Source: an uncultured Ulvibacter sp. (lineage in GTDB: Bacteria; Bacteroidota; Bacteroidia; Flavobacteriales; Flavobacteriaceae). Taken from it: a stretch of DNA of 64,000 nt. Numbering within the stretch: the stretch's first letter is position 1; every line of letters starts with the position of its first letter. Below the pieces are notes generated by a model. The model worked only from the letters and a program-made list of their open reading frames with translations. It was not told where the DNA came from and did not search any database. The DNA is taken from the NCBI GenBank assembly GCA_938041335.1, contig CALIAF010000036.1:62001-126000 (forward strand), written 5' to 3'. A program made the translations under genes and the position numbers. This document shows, piece by piece, positions 45,942 to 55,478 of the stretch.

Positions 45942-46796
45942 ATGAAAAAAATTAACATACATAAAAATATATTCTTTGCCATTTTCTCTTTAATTGCAAC
46001 ATCAACTATCGCACAAGTGTCCATTAGTAATGGAACTCCTACCGCTACGCCAAAAGGATTGTTAGACATGCAGAACAGTACTGCAGGAATTGTATACCCA
46101 CGATTTGCACTAACCGCTACAGATATAGAGGCTCCTGTTGAAAACCCCGATGGAACCGGAAATTTAGTACCTGGAACCGTTGTGTATAATACAAATACAA
46201 CAAGCGATGGGCTAGGCACAGACGTTTTTCCTGGTCTTTATGCCTGGGACGGGACGAAATGGACTACTCAATATATTAAAGAAGATTCGGAGGTTTTATT
46301 ACAATCAAGTTTAGGGCAAAGAGTTACTACAGGTCTTACTACCTATCCCACTCCTACTGGTGAATGGGTTGACGTAACAGGTCTAGGAGCCGGTTCTTCG
46401 TTTACTCCAAAATATTCAGGGACTTATAGAATTAAAGCGAATACTAATTTTGGAGCGGGTGAAATTGTTCCAAACCTAGCTTTTGCTACATCTATGGCTA
46501 CAACAGAAGGTAATTTTAGAATAACCCTGGGAGGTATACCGTATGTAATTTATACGCACTCTTACTCAGTTTATAATGGTGACATTGGTGCTGGAACCTA
46601 TTTTGAACAATTTAGACACGACTCATCGCTCATTGTATATGTAGATTTAGTAGCGGGAGTGCCTTTTTCCTATCAATTTGAAATAGATGTATTTGTTGCA
46701 GATAATTTTGTTGATGGCGGAAACTCAGGAACAGGAAGAGCTTATGTCGGCATTGGTTTACCTTGTACTATTGAGTTTACCTTCCTTGTAGAATAA
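45942..46796 (+). CDS. Secreted surface protein, tandem paralogue 3
   Basis: 284 residues. Signal peptide (LIATSTIAQ), GLLDMQNSTAGIVYPRFALT, GTVVYNTNTTSDG, GLYAWDGTKW and a C-terminal GTGRAYVGIGLPCTIEFTFL. It has the simple loop that paralogue 2 has filled with a domain. It lies 41 bp after paralogue 2 and 49 bp before the choice-of-anchor B gene. The set may form a layered surface complex; that is inference from tandem order only. Confidence 0.75.
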   Translation: MKKINIHKNIFFAIFSLIATSTIAQVSISNGTPTATPKGLLDMQNSTAGIVYPRFALTATDIEAPVENPDGTGNLVPGTVVYNTNTTSDGLGTDVFPGLYAWDGTKWTTQYIKEDSEVLLQSSLGQRVTTGLTTYPTPTGEWVDVTGLGAGSSFTPKYSGTYRIKANTNFGAGEIVPNLAFATSMATTEGNFRITLGGIPYVIYTHSYSVYNGDIGAGTYFEQFRHDSSLIVYVDLVAGVPFSYQFEIDVFVADNFVDGGNSGTGRAYVGIGLPCTIEFTFLVE

Positions 46797-46845
46797 AATG
46801 TAATCATCCCCTTATTAAAACATATAATCTTAACCTATTTTATTT

Positions 46846-49800
46846 ATGAAAAATTTTACAAACCAAATTACACTATTCCTGTTATTTTCAGGATGTACCT
46901 TATTTGCACAAACCCCTTGTTCTAACGGTACGGCTGGAGGATTTCCTTGCAATGGGATGACACTACAAGGCCACCTTACTATAGCTCAAATGGGAGGTAC
47001 CTATTATAACTCAAGCAACCCTGCTGAAGCAACAGACTCTTGGGGCTGGACAGATGCTACCACAGGAAAAGAATATGCTATTGTTGGTATGAATGATCAA
47101 ACTGCTTTTGTAGACATCTCAAACCCTATTGCACCAGTTTACTTAGGAAATTTAGCCTCTCACACTAGCACAAGTTGGTGGCGAGACGTAAAAGTATATA
47201 ATGACCATGCCTACATTGTTAGTGATAACAATGGAAACCACGGGATGCAAATTTTTGATTTAACGAGGCTAAGAAATATTCCGACCACACCTGCAACCTT
47301 TAATGATGATGGATGGAAAACTTGGGGTAGCGGGGGTAATAGAGGAGTAGCACATAATATAGTTATTAATGAGGACACTGGTTTTGCTTACATAATTGGC
47401 ACATCTGGATATGCTAATGCAGGCGTTGTGATTTTTGATTTATCAAACGCTACTAACCCCTCAGAAGTGGCTACCATTAGTACATATGGAAGATGTCATG
47501 ATGCACAGACGGTTACATATAATGGCCCAGATACAGATTACACAGGAGATGAAATTATGGTAGCTAGTTTTGACGGAAGCGATTTCGTAAGAATTATAAA
47601 TGTTACTAATAAATCAAACATACAACAGATTAGTAGTTTCGACTATAGTAATAAAAGTGTTACCCATCAAGGTTGGTTTACAGAAGACCAACGTTTCTTC
47701 ATTGTTGGTGATGAAGGAGATGAAACAGGCATGGGTATTAAAACCAGAACTTTAGTTTATGACTTGCAAGATCTCGACAATCCAGTTTTAATTTATTCTC
47801 ACGAAGGAGCCACTTTTGCTATTGATCACAATGGATATGTAAAAGGGAATAGATTTTATTTAGCAAACTACAACGCTGGTTTGCGTGTATTAAAAATTGA
47901 TGACCTGTATAATGACGCAAACCCGAGTATGACAGAAGTTGAATCTTTTGACACACACCCAAGCACTGACGGCGCAACTTTTCATGGCGCATGGAATGTA
48001 TATCCCTTTTTTGAAAGTGGAAACATTTTTATTAGTGATTTAGATGAAGGGCTCATTATTGTTAGAGACCCTAATTATGACACTACTCCCCCTACACTAA
48101 GTGCTCAGAACATAAATGCTACTTTAGCTCACACAGGAGCCGTAATTGTAAATGCAATAGATGTAGATACTGGTTCTACAGATAATATTGGGATTACAAG
48201 CAGAAAAATAAACAACCAAGACGCTATAACATTTACGTGCGATGATTTAGGAGATCATGTAGTTACTTATAGACTAGAAGATGACTACGGAAATGTGAGT
48301 ACTCAAGATGTAACCATTACTGTTGAAGCTAGAGTTACTACCTGGGATGGAGCAACATGGTCTGGAAATAATACTCCTGGCCCTGGATCTAGCGCAACAA
48401 TTAATGCGGCGTACAATACATTTGATGACGGAGCTATTAATAGCTGTGAATGTCAAGTAACAGGTGCTGGAACACTAACCGTTGCACCAGAATCTTATAT
48501 TGAGATTCAAAAAAACATTACCGTAAATACAAATGGAGCATTAATTGTAGAGCATACTGGTAATGTAGTACAAAAAGATGAAGATGCAGTAGTAATTAAT
48601 AACGGAACAATAAATGTCAAACTCGACACCCCCCCTTTAAATGCAAGAGATTTTATATTATCAGGAAGTCCTATGACAGCACAAAACCATACGGTATATA
48701 ATAACCCTGCTCAATTATTTAAGCACACAACAGAAAACTTTGACCCATACACGGGAACACCAGCAGTAAATGGGGTGAATTTTCTTGACAATGATATAAA
48801 TGATTGGACTCCGCATACTGGAGTATTAAATCCTGGCGAAGGATATTTAGTTAGACCTTCTTTTACAGTGGATGGTAGTTACAGCTACGTATATGATCAA
48901 GGTACTTTAAACTCTGGACTAATTACTTATGATGCCTTTTACGGTAGTTCTAAAGAAGACAGTCCTAATCAATTATCAAACCCTTACGCCTCTGCCCTTA
49001 ATGCAGATATGTTTATTGCACAAAACGCCGCGGTGAGCGAAGTGTATTTCTGGGAACACAATATTACCCCGAGTAATGCTATTCCAGGACCTAACTCTTC
49101 TAACTTTAGCATGCAAGATGTCTCCATGTATAATGGGACTATGGGTGTGGCTGCCGCAAGTGGAGGAACAACACCTAACGGAGTGATCTCAACTGGACAA
49201 GGTTTTGCTATAAAAGCAAACAATCCAGGAGGAACAGTTACTTTTTCAAATGCAATGAGATTAAACGCAGGTAACACAACATTAAGAATCACAGAAGATG
49301 TTAGAGACCTGTTATGGATTTCTATTAGTGAAGCAGAATATGAAATTGGAAGTACCGCCGGAATTGGATTTTTAAGCGCAGCTTCAGACGGTTATGACAC
49401 GGGGTATGATTCTAACAGACTAGGTACTATCGTATCATTATACTCACACTTAGAAGATGGTTCAGAGCAATTAGGTATACAAGGTCTAAGAGATTTTGAT
49501 GTGGATAGAGAAATCCCAATGGGTTTTGAAACGCTGATCGAAAACGATGCACACGAGTACACAATAAGCCTAGAAAATTATGAAGGTGGTCAATTAGAAA
49601 ATGTGTACGTATTCATATTAGATAACGATACTGGAATTTCAACTAATCTTAGTAGAGCTTCTTATAAATTTACCGCATCTAATGGAGTTCATAACAACAG
49701 ATTTACGGTATATTTTAGACAAAAAACTTTTGGTATCGAAGGTGCACCTTTAGAGGCTATCCTAGTATATCCTAATCCTGTTGACACAATCTTTACTATC

Positions 49801-49986
49801 GTATCTCCGCTAGCTCAAATTGAAAATTTCAGCTTTTATGACACAAGAGGAAGAAGAGTAATTAACATTGTTGAGCAAACAAATACGAGTTACACCATAG
49901 ACATTGCAAACCTAGAATCTGGCATATATTATATAGAAGTTGTCACAGATAGCGGAACAGTAACTAAAAAGATAATCAAGAAATAA
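46846..49986 (+). CDS. Choice-of-anchor B protein with T9SS sorting domain
   Basis: 1046 residues. Signal peptide (GCTLFAQ); an LVIVD-like/choice-of-anchor B propeller (~25-415) with EYAIVGMNDQTAFVDISNP, WWRDVKVYNDHAYIVSDNNG and RGVAHNIVINEDTGFAYIIG; an Ig-like domain (~420-500); a beta region (~510-960); and a T9SS type A sorting domain (ILVYPNPVDTIFTIVSP ... SGIYYIEVVTDSG ... KKIIKK). It should be surface-bound or released. Last gene of the tandem operon; its terminator (50015-50050) lies inside the 3' end of the convergent gene. Confidence 0.88.
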   Translation: MKNFTNQITLFLLFSGCTLFAQTPCSNGTAGGFPCNGMTLQGHLTIAQMGGTYYNSSNPAEATDSWGWTDATTGKEYAIVGMNDQTAFVDISNPIAPVYLGNLASHTSTSWWRDVKVYNDHAYIVSDNNGNHGMQIFDLTRLRNIPTTPATFNDDGWKTWGSGGNRGVAHNIVINEDTGFAYIIGTSGYANAGVVIFDLSNATNPSEVATISTYGRCHDAQTVTYNGPDTDYTGDEIMVASFDGSDFVRIINVTNKSNIQQISSFDYSNKSVTHQGWFTEDQRFFIVGDEGDETGMGIKTRTLVYDLQDLDNPVLIYSHEGATFAIDHNGYVKGNRFYLANYNAGLRVLKIDDLYNDANPSMTEVESFDTHPSTDGATFHGAWNVYPFFESGNIFISDLDEGLIIVRDPNYDTTPPTLSAQNINATLAHTGAVIVNAIDVDTGSTDNIGITSRKINNQDAITFTCDDLGDHVVTYRLEDDYGNVSTQDVTITVEARVTTWDGATWSGNNTPGPGSSATINAAYNTFDDGAINSCECQVTGAGTLTVAPESYIEIQKNITVNTNGALIVEHTGNVVQKDEDAVVINNGTINVKLDTPPLNARDFILSGSPMTAQNHTVYNNPAQLFKHTTENFDPYTGTPAVNGVNFLDNDINDWTPHTGVLNPGEGYLVRPSFTVDGSYSYVYDQGTLNSGLITYDAFYGSSKEDSPNQLSNPYASALNADMFIAQNAAVSEVYFWEHNITPSNAIPGPNSSNFSMQDVSMYNGTMGVAAASGGTTPNGVISTGQGFAIKANNPGGTVTFSNAMRLNAGNTTLRITEDVRDLLWISISEAEYEIGSTAGIGFLSAASDGYDTGYDSNRLGTIVSLYSHLEDGSEQLGIQGLRDFDVDREIPMGFETLIENDAHEYTISLENYEGGQLENVYVFILDNDTGISTNLSRASYKFTASNGVHNNRFTVYFRQKTFGIEGAPLEAILVYPNPVDTIFTIVSPLAQIENFSFYDTRGRRVINIVEQTNTSYTIDIANLESGIYYIEVVTDSGTVTKKIIKK

Positions 49987-49991
49987 ACCCT

Positions 49992-50318
49992 TTACATATA
50001 TTTGAAAAAGGACCAAAAAGACCTTGCTTTTAAATAAGCAGGGTCTTTTTCATGCATATAAGCCTCACGCTCAAAACTGATATTCTTATAGGCCGTATGC
50101 CTGTTTTTGTACTGGAATAGTCTAACTAAAAATTCGAGGCTATACCATAGATAAAAAGGAAGCACAAGCATTTCGGCTTGCTGTCTTAAATGTATCCTCT
50201 CATGATTGACAAAAACGGCATCTGTCTTCAACTGTTTTTTTCGCGCAATAATAAAAGGCCAAATGGTAATCCCATTGAACCCTTTACGAACTAAAAATTT
50301 ACTAGCAATAAAAAACAT
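49992..50318 (-). CDS. Small HExxH protein, putative zinc peptidase
   Basis: 108 residues. The motif VNHERIHLRQQAEML is HExxH, and the downstream ISFEREAYMHEKDP supplies a possible third ligand Glu. The middle stretch VLPFYLWYSLEFLVRLF is hydrophobic. The layout HExxH-x(n)-(F)E-x-EA recalls the M48/M56 gluzincins, cut to a minimal core. Peptidase activity is inferred. Its last codons form part of the terminator stem of the convergent gene. Confidence 0.65.
   Translation of the reverse strand: MFFIASKFLVRKGFNGITIWPFIIARKKQLKTDAVFVNHERIHLRQQAEMLVLPFYLWYSLEFLVRLFQYKNRHTAYKNISFEREAYMHEKDPAYLKARSFWSFFKYM
50015..50050. terminator. Bidirectional terminator within a 3' coding end
   Basis: AAAAAGACCTTGCTT (50015-50029) with AAGCAGGGTCTTTTT (50036-50050), one G-T wobble. 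It serves the plus-strand operon ending at 49986 and overlaps codons of the HExxH gene. Confidence 0.8.
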
Positions 50319-50382
50319 CTCTATTATTTCTGAAATATTAAAAATCTAAAATAGTCATTCTTAAACTTACATTCTTAATCCG

Positions 50383-50390
50383 TATTTTTG
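50383..50390 (+). promoter_or_regulatory. -7 box TATTTTTG before the DUF5522-hutU genes
   Basis: A perfect TAnnTTTG about 20 nt before ATG 50411. No clear -33 TTG. Confidence 0.5.
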
Positions 50391-50410
50391 TATTAGAACA
50401 ATTTAGTTTT

Positions 50411-50593
50411 ATGTTATTTCCGAAGAAAAATATAAAAATTGAAGAAGGTGATTATTACCTCACCCCAGAAGGATACAAATGCTTTACAGAACAATACCAC
50501 TTAAAAAGAGGGTATTGTTGTGAGAGTGGTTGCCGTCACTGCCCCTATGGCTTTGATAAAAAAACGGGAACAACAGACAACAATGAACATTAA
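50411..50593 (+). CDS. DUF5522 small Cys-rich protein
   Basis: 60 residues. EGDYYLTPEGYKCFTEQYHL and RGYCCESGCRHCPYGFDKKT, with five Cys after position 20 in a probable metal or Fe-S site. This small family, DUF5522, is common next to housekeeping genes; its function is unknown. It lies 21 bp upstream of urocanate hydratase and shares its transcript. Confidence 0.85.
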   Translation: MLFPKKNIKIEEGDYYLTPEGYKCFTEQYHLKRGYCCESGCRHCPYGFDKKTGTTDNNEH

Positions 50594-50614
50594 GCTTACT
50601 ATCGTAAACCATAT

Positions 50615-52597
50615 ATGACTTTTAAAGAAGAAATACTGCAGGGAATACCAAAGGATCTACCAACTCAAAAAACGTATGAGCCTAAAGTAAACCATGCTCC
50701 AAAACGTAAAAAAATTCTTTCTCAAGAAGAAGAGAAACTAGCATTAAAAAATGCATTGCGCTATTTTGAACCTCAACATCACGCTACCCTCCTACCTGAG
50801 TTTAAAAAAGAATTGGAAGACTATGGTCGTATATATATGTATCGTTTTCGCCCAGATTATAAAATTTATGCAAGACCTATAAACGAATACCCAGGAACAT
50901 GCGAGCAAGCAAAAGCGATTATGCTCATGATCCAGAACAATCTTGATCACGCCGTAGCGCAACATCCACACGAACTTATCACCTATGGCGGTAATGGTGC
51001 TGTATTTCAAAACTGGGCTCAGTATCGATTAGTGATGTCCTATTTAGCACAGATGAAAGACGACCAAACTATGGCGGTATATTCTGGACACCCATTAGGG
51101 CTTTTTCCATCTAATAAAGATGCACCCCGCGTTGTAGTCACAAACGGAATGATGATTCCTAATTACTCTAAACAAGATGACTGGGAAAAATTTAATGCGC
51201 TTGGTGTAACGCAATATGGCCAAATGACCGCGGGTAGCTATATGTATATTGGACCTCAAGGTATCGTGCACGGAACCACAATTACGGTACTTAATGGTTT
51301 TAGAAAAATTAAAAAATCACCAAAAGGAGGCCTATTTGTTACCTCTGGCCTAGGAGGCATGAGCGGCGCACAACCTAAAGCTGGAAACATTGCAGGATGT
51401 GTTACTGTTTGTGCAGAAGTAAATCCAAAAATCACGCAAGTACGACTCGATCAAAATTGGATAGACGAAAAGATTACAGACCTCGATGCTTTAGCTACAC
51501 GCGTAAAGACCGCATTAGAAAATAAAGAAACGATCTCTATCGCATATCTAGGAAACATTGTCGAAGTATGGGAAAAATTTGACAGTGAAAATATTCATAT
51601 TGATTTAGGTAGCGATCAAACCTCACTACATAATCCATGGGCGGGTGGTTATTATCCTGCAGGCTTGCCTTTTAAGACAGCCAATGAGATGATGGCAAAT
51701 GATCCAGATACCTTTAAAACTAAGGTGAAAGAAAGTCTCGTTCGTCATGCGGCCGCAATAAACAAACATACTGCAAAAGGCACGTACTTTTTTGACTACG
51801 GAAATGCCTTTTTATTAGAAGCCTCGCGCGCGGGTGCAGATGTCATGGCAGACAATGGCATTGATTTTAAATACCCTTCGTACGTTCAAGATATTATGGG
51901 ACCCATGTGTTTTGACTATGGGTTTGGACCTTTTAGATGGGTTTGTGCCTCTGGAGATCCAGAAGACTTAGCAAAAACAGATGCTATTGCGGCTAAGGTT
52001 CTTGAAGAGATCATGAAAAATGCTCCAAAAGAGATTCAACAACAAATGCAGGATAACATTACCTGGATTAAAGGGGCTCAAGAAAACAAACTCGTAGTTG
52101 GTAGCCAAGCGCGCATACTTTATGCAGATGCCGAGGGAAGGATGAAGATAGCAAGTGCTTTTAATACCGCTATTTCCGAAGGAAAAATTAAAACCGTAAT
52201 CTTAGGTCGAGATCACCATGATGTGTCTGGAACAGACTCTCCGTATCGCGAAACCAGCAACATTTATGATGGTAGTAGGTTTACCGCAGATATGGCCATA
52301 CAAAACGTAATTGGCGACAGTTTTAGAGGTGCTACATGGGTGAGTATTCATAATGGCGGCGGCGTAGGCTGGGGCGAAGTGATTAACGGAGGATTTGGCA
52401 TGGTACTTGATGGTAGTAATGACGCACAACGACGCTTAGAGTCCATGTTGTTCTGGGATGTAAATAACGGAATTGCAAGGCGTAGTTGGGCCAGAAATGA
52501 AGAAGCTGTTTTTGCTATAAAACGAGAGATGGAGCGCAATCCAGATCTTAAAGTAACGCTTCCTAATTTTGTGGATGAATCATTGTTTAAAGAATAA
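50615..52597 (+). CDS. hutU: Urocanate hydratase
   Basis: 660 residues. It adds water to urocanate to give imidazolone propionate in histidine breakdown, using tightly bound NAD+. Signatures: PGTCEQAKAIMLMIQNNLDH, YSGHPLGLFPSNKDAPRVVV, FVTSGLGGMSGAQPKAGNIA and YGFGPFRWVCASGDPEDL with the conserved active-site Cys. The length is above the ~560 residues of the standard enzyme, as in other Bacteroidota, mainly by an N-terminal extension. No other hut gene is in the window. Confidence 0.95.
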   Translation: MTFKEEILQGIPKDLPTQKTYEPKVNHAPKRKKILSQEEEKLALKNALRYFEPQHHATLLPEFKKELEDYGRIYMYRFRPDYKIYARPINEYPGTCEQAKAIMLMIQNNLDHAVAQHPHELITYGGNGAVFQNWAQYRLVMSYLAQMKDDQTMAVYSGHPLGLFPSNKDAPRVVVTNGMMIPNYSKQDDWEKFNALGVTQYGQMTAGSYMYIGPQGIVHGTTITVLNGFRKIKKSPKGGLFVTSGLGGMSGAQPKAGNIAGCVTVCAEVNPKITQVRLDQNWIDEKITDLDALATRVKTALENKETISIAYLGNIVEVWEKFDSENIHIDLGSDQTSLHNPWAGGYYPAGLPFKTANEMMANDPDTFKTKVKESLVRHAAAINKHTAKGTYFFDYGNAFLLEASRAGADVMADNGIDFKYPSYVQDIMGPMCFDYGFGPFRWVCASGDPEDLAKTDAIAAKVLEEIMKNAPKEIQQQMQDNITWIKGAQENKLVVGSQARILYADAEGRMKIASAFNTAISEGKIKTVILGRDHHDVSGTDSPYRETSNIYDGSRFTADMAIQNVIGDSFRGATWVSIHNGGGVGWGEVINGGFGMVLDGSNDAQRRLESMLFWDVNNGIARRSWARNEEAVFAIKREMERNPDLKVTLPNFVDESLFKE

Positions 52598-52687
52598 CGC
52601 TATGAAATGCCCCATAACATTTTACAAACAAACAGAAGATGTATCTTAGGGCATACCATCTTCTTATTTCTAAAATATTATATACCG

Positions 52688-53236
52688 ATGAAAATTTTAA
52701 AACTACTACCTGTTTTTGCTATCTTAATACTAGCTTCTTGCTCTTCTGTTAGAGTAGCTTCAGATTATGATAGAGAAGCAAATTTTAATACTTATAATAC
52801 CTATGCCTTTTTTAAACCGGGTATAGATAAAGCTAAAATTTCTGATCTCGATAAACGTCGTATACTAAGAGCGATAGATGCAGACATGAGCGCTAAAGGA
52901 ATGTCTAAAACAGATAAGCCAGATCTACTGGTAAGTATTTTTACAAAAGAGAATGAACGTGTAGATATGTACAACAACAACTTTGGATGGGGTCGTGGCG
53001 CTTGGGGCTGGGGACCTGGTTTTGGCTGGGGAGGTAATTGGGGTAATACTGTATCTCAAACAACAGAAGGCACGCTATACATTGACTTAATAGATGCCCA
53101 AACAAATGAGCTGGTTTGGCAAGGTATTGGGCGTTCGGCTTTATATCAAGGCAGTAATATTGACAAGAAAGAAGAAAAAATACGCTTAATCGTTTCTGAA
53201 ATTTTAATGGAATACCCGCCGGGACAAGCGAAATAG
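52688..53236 (+). CDS. DUF4136 lipoprotein
   Basis: 182 residues from ATG 52688 (upstream in-frame codons lack signal character). Lipobox LASC, then the DUF4136 fold: RVASDYDREANFNTYNTYAF, PDLLVSIFTKE and SQTTEGTLYIDLIDAQTNEL, with LVWQGIGRSAL. A Gly/Trp-rich loop (NNFGWGRGAWGWGPGFGWGG) splits the domain. Envelope protein of unknown role. Terminator 16 bp after the stop. Confidence 0.88.
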   Translation: MKILKLLPVFAILILASCSSVRVASDYDREANFNTYNTYAFFKPGIDKAKISDLDKRRILRAIDADMSAKGMSKTDKPDLLVSIFTKENERVDMYNNNFGWGRGAWGWGPGFGWGGNWGNTVSQTTEGTLYIDLIDAQTNELVWQGIGRSALYQGSNIDKKEEKIRLIVSEILMEYPPGQAK

Positions 53237-53251
53237 GACAAATTGCAATAT

Positions 53252-53280
53252 AAAAAAGCCTCCATTCGGAGGTTTTTTTT
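53252..53280. terminator. Bidirectional terminator
   Basis: CCTCC (53259-53263) with GGAGG (53268-53272), loop ATTC, A-run before and T-run after. Between the DUF4136 and E1 genes, which converge. Confidence 0.85.
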
Positions 53281-53306
53281 ATATTTAATTCTAGTCTTAA
53301 AACTAA

Positions 53307-55469
53307 TTAATAATTAAGCAATTGTTCAATCTTTAATTTCACCTTTTCTGTAGAAGGAATCATCGTTTCCTCTAAAACAGAGTTTAAAGGTATTGCCGGC
53401 ATATTTTCTGAACCTATAATCATTACAGGCGCATCCAAGGATTGAAAACATGCTTCTTGGATCCTACCTTGTAAGGCCCGACTAAAGCTATTTTCACTAG
53501 GCTCTTCAGTAACCACTAAACACTTCCCGCATTTATTCACACTCTTAAAGACGGTTTCATAATCTAAAGGATGTAGTGTTCTTAAATCTACAATCTCTAC
53601 GCGGTCTGTAATACCCATCTCTTTAGTGGCATTATATGCCCAGTGCACACCCATTCCGTAGGTAATAATAGAAAGCGTTTCTTCTTCCTCTTGTGGCCAG
53701 ATTTCTTGTAAAACCCAAGCCTTCCCAAAAGGCAACATATAATCTTCGCTTGGCTCAATACTCGTTGCACCTTTAGTCCCTTTTACTTTGCTCCAGTACA
53801 ATCCTTTGTGTTCAAAAATCACTACAGGATTTGGGTCATAATAGGCAGATTTCATTAAGCCTTTTAAATCGGCTCCGTTTGATGGATAGGCAATCTTAAT
53901 TCCTCTAATATTACTCACCACACTTTCCATAGAAGAAGAGTGATAAGGTCCACCGCTTCCATAAGCACCAATAGGCACACGTAAAATCATAGATACTGGC
54001 CATTTTCCATTAGAAAGGTAACAGCTTCTAGATACTTCAGTAAACAATTGATTGAGCCCTGGCCAAATATAATCTGCAAACTGTACCTCAACAATAGGTT
54101 TTAATCCAACAGCACTCATACCCACAGTAGAACCCACAATAAAGGCTTCTTGAATAGGTGTATTAAAAACACGGTTGTCACCAAACTTTTGCGCCAATGT
54201 TGCTGCTTCTCTAAAAACACCTCCTAGCCTTCCTCCTACATCTTGTCCGTATAATAAACATTCTGGGTGCTTTGCCATTAACTCTTCAATAGCGAACAGC
54301 GCACAGTCTACCATCACCACTTTTTCACCACCCGCTGGAGATCGCTCCCCTACTTCTTCTGTAACCGGAGTAGGTGCAAAATCATGTGTAAATAAATCTT
54401 CTGGTTTTGGATCTTCTGCCAATAAAGCCTTGTCCAGACTGGAAGCGACTTCGGCCTTCGCCGAAGTGACAATCTCGTTGATTATTTCTTCAGAAATATT
54501 ATGATCCGAAAGTAATTTCAGCATCTTAGGATATGGATCTCGTGATCTTGCCTCCTCTAGATCGTCGCGATAAAACTCCATCCGCACACCAGAAGTATGG
54601 TGATTTAGTAAAGGAACTTTTGCATGAACCAAAAATGGTCTGCGCTCGGTTCTTATTTTTTCTATGACTTCATTAATTGTTTTATAACTTTCTTCAAAAT
54701 CGGTCCCGTCAATTGATATGGCCTCTAGACCGTGAAATCCTGCAGCATATTCAGCCGCATTCTGCGCTCTTGTCTCTGCGGCATTTGCACTAATATCCCA
54801 GCCATTATCTTGTACTAAATACAAAATAGGCAATTGCTTTAAAGCCGCCATCTGGAATGCCTCTGCAATCTCACCTTCGGTTACCGAAGCATCACCTAAA
54901 GAACAAACTACAACAGGCGCATTCCCGCGTAGGCGGGAATCTTCTGTATGAAACTCTTGATTATAAATTTGAGAATCTAACTGGGTTAGTTGATCAACAG
55001 TACGCTGGTTTTTCTTTCCATCAACTGAGGGATTACCGCCTTCGCGGTAATGGAATCCTAAGGCTACACCTGTAGCTGGAATAGCCTGCATACCTGTAGC
55101 ACTGCTTTGATGCGGTATCTTAGGCTTGTCAATATCGTTTAAACTTGGATGCGAATAATAAGTGCGCCCGCCAGAAAAAGGGTCGTCTTTCTTCGCTAAT
55201 ACTTGAAGCATTAACTCATAGGGTTTCATCCCAATGGAAAGCAACATGGAGTCGTCTCTGTAATAAGGAAACATGTAATCCTGGGGTTGCAATTGCATTC
55301 CTAAGGCAATCTGTATCACCTCATGTCCGCGCGAAGTAGCGTGAACATATTTTGAAACCAATTTAAAGTTCTCTTCATAAATCTCCGTCATTGACTTTGC
55401 AGTGACTAGATTCTTAAAGGCTTTTAGTAGTATGTCTTTTGTTATCAATTTGTCTTTTTGTTGTACCAT
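53307..55469 (-). CDS. 2-oxoacid (branched-chain type) dehydrogenase E1, fused alpha-beta
   Basis: 720 residues: alpha part (~1-385) with the ThDP motif LGDASVTEGE (192-200) to VQDNGW, and beta part (~386-720) with LLYGQDVGGRLGGVF and EVQFADYIWPGLNQL. It decarboxylates a 2-oxoacid onto the lipoyl domain of E2. Three palindromes lie in frame in the alpha part: residues ~139-147 (HYREGGNPS), ~176-184 (EDSRLRGNA) and ~333-343 (TSAKAEVASSL). All catalytic motifs are intact. The 23S-IVS-like four-helix gene and its repeats separate it from the E2 gene. Whether the substrate is a branched-chain acid or pyruvate cannot be read from the sequence. Confidence 0.9.
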   Translation of the reverse strand: MVQQKDKLITKDILLKAFKNLVTAKSMTEIYEENFKLVSKYVHATSRGHEVIQIALGMQLQPQDYMFPYYRDDSMLLSIGMKPYELMLQVLAKKDDPFSGGRTYYSHPSLNDIDKPKIPHQSSATGMQAIPATGVALGFHYREGGNPSVDGKKNQRTVDQLTQLDSQIYNQEFHTEDSRLRGNAPVVVCSLGDASVTEGEIAEAFQMAALKQLPILYLVQDNGWDISANAAETRAQNAAEYAAGFHGLEAISIDGTDFEESYKTINEVIEKIRTERRPFLVHAKVPLLNHHTSGVRMEFYRDDLEEARSRDPYPKMLKLLSDHNISEEIINEIVTSAKAEVASSLDKALLAEDPKPEDLFTHDFAPTPVTEEVGERSPAGGEKVVMVDCALFAIEELMAKHPECLLYGQDVGGRLGGVFREAATLAQKFGDNRVFNTPIQEAFIVGSTVGMSAVGLKPIVEVQFADYIWPGLNQLFTEVSRSCYLSNGKWPVSMILRVPIGAYGSGGPYHSSSMESVVSNIRGIKIAYPSNGADLKGLMKSAYYDPNPVVIFEHKGLYWSKVKGTKGATSIEPSEDYMLPFGKAWVLQEIWPQEEEETLSIITYGMGVHWAYNATKEMGITDRVEIVDLRTLHPLDYETVFKSVNKCGKCLVVTEEPSENSFSRALQGRIQEACFQSLDAPVMIIGSENMPAIPLNSVLEETMIPSTEKVKLKIEQLLNY
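54448..54471. repeat. In-frame palindrome ACTTCGGC-CTTC-GCCGAAGT, ends GACA
   Basis: 8-bp perfect stem and loop CTTC, then GACA. It lies in the E1 alpha part, in a helical linker (residues ~333-343). Confidence 0.8.
54921..54940. repeat. In-frame palindrome ATTCCCGC-GTAG-GCGGGAAT
   Basis: 8-bp perfect stem with loop GTAG, inside the E1 alpha part just before the ThDP motif (residues ~177-184). Same core as 5166-5181. Confidence 0.8.
55032..55051. repeat. In-frame palindrome ATTACCGC-CTTC-GCGGTAAT
   Basis: 8-bp perfect stem with loop CTTC in the E1 alpha part (residues ~139-147). It differs from 54921 at one stem position, changed on both sides. Confidence 0.8.
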
Positions 55470-55478
55470 ATTTATATT

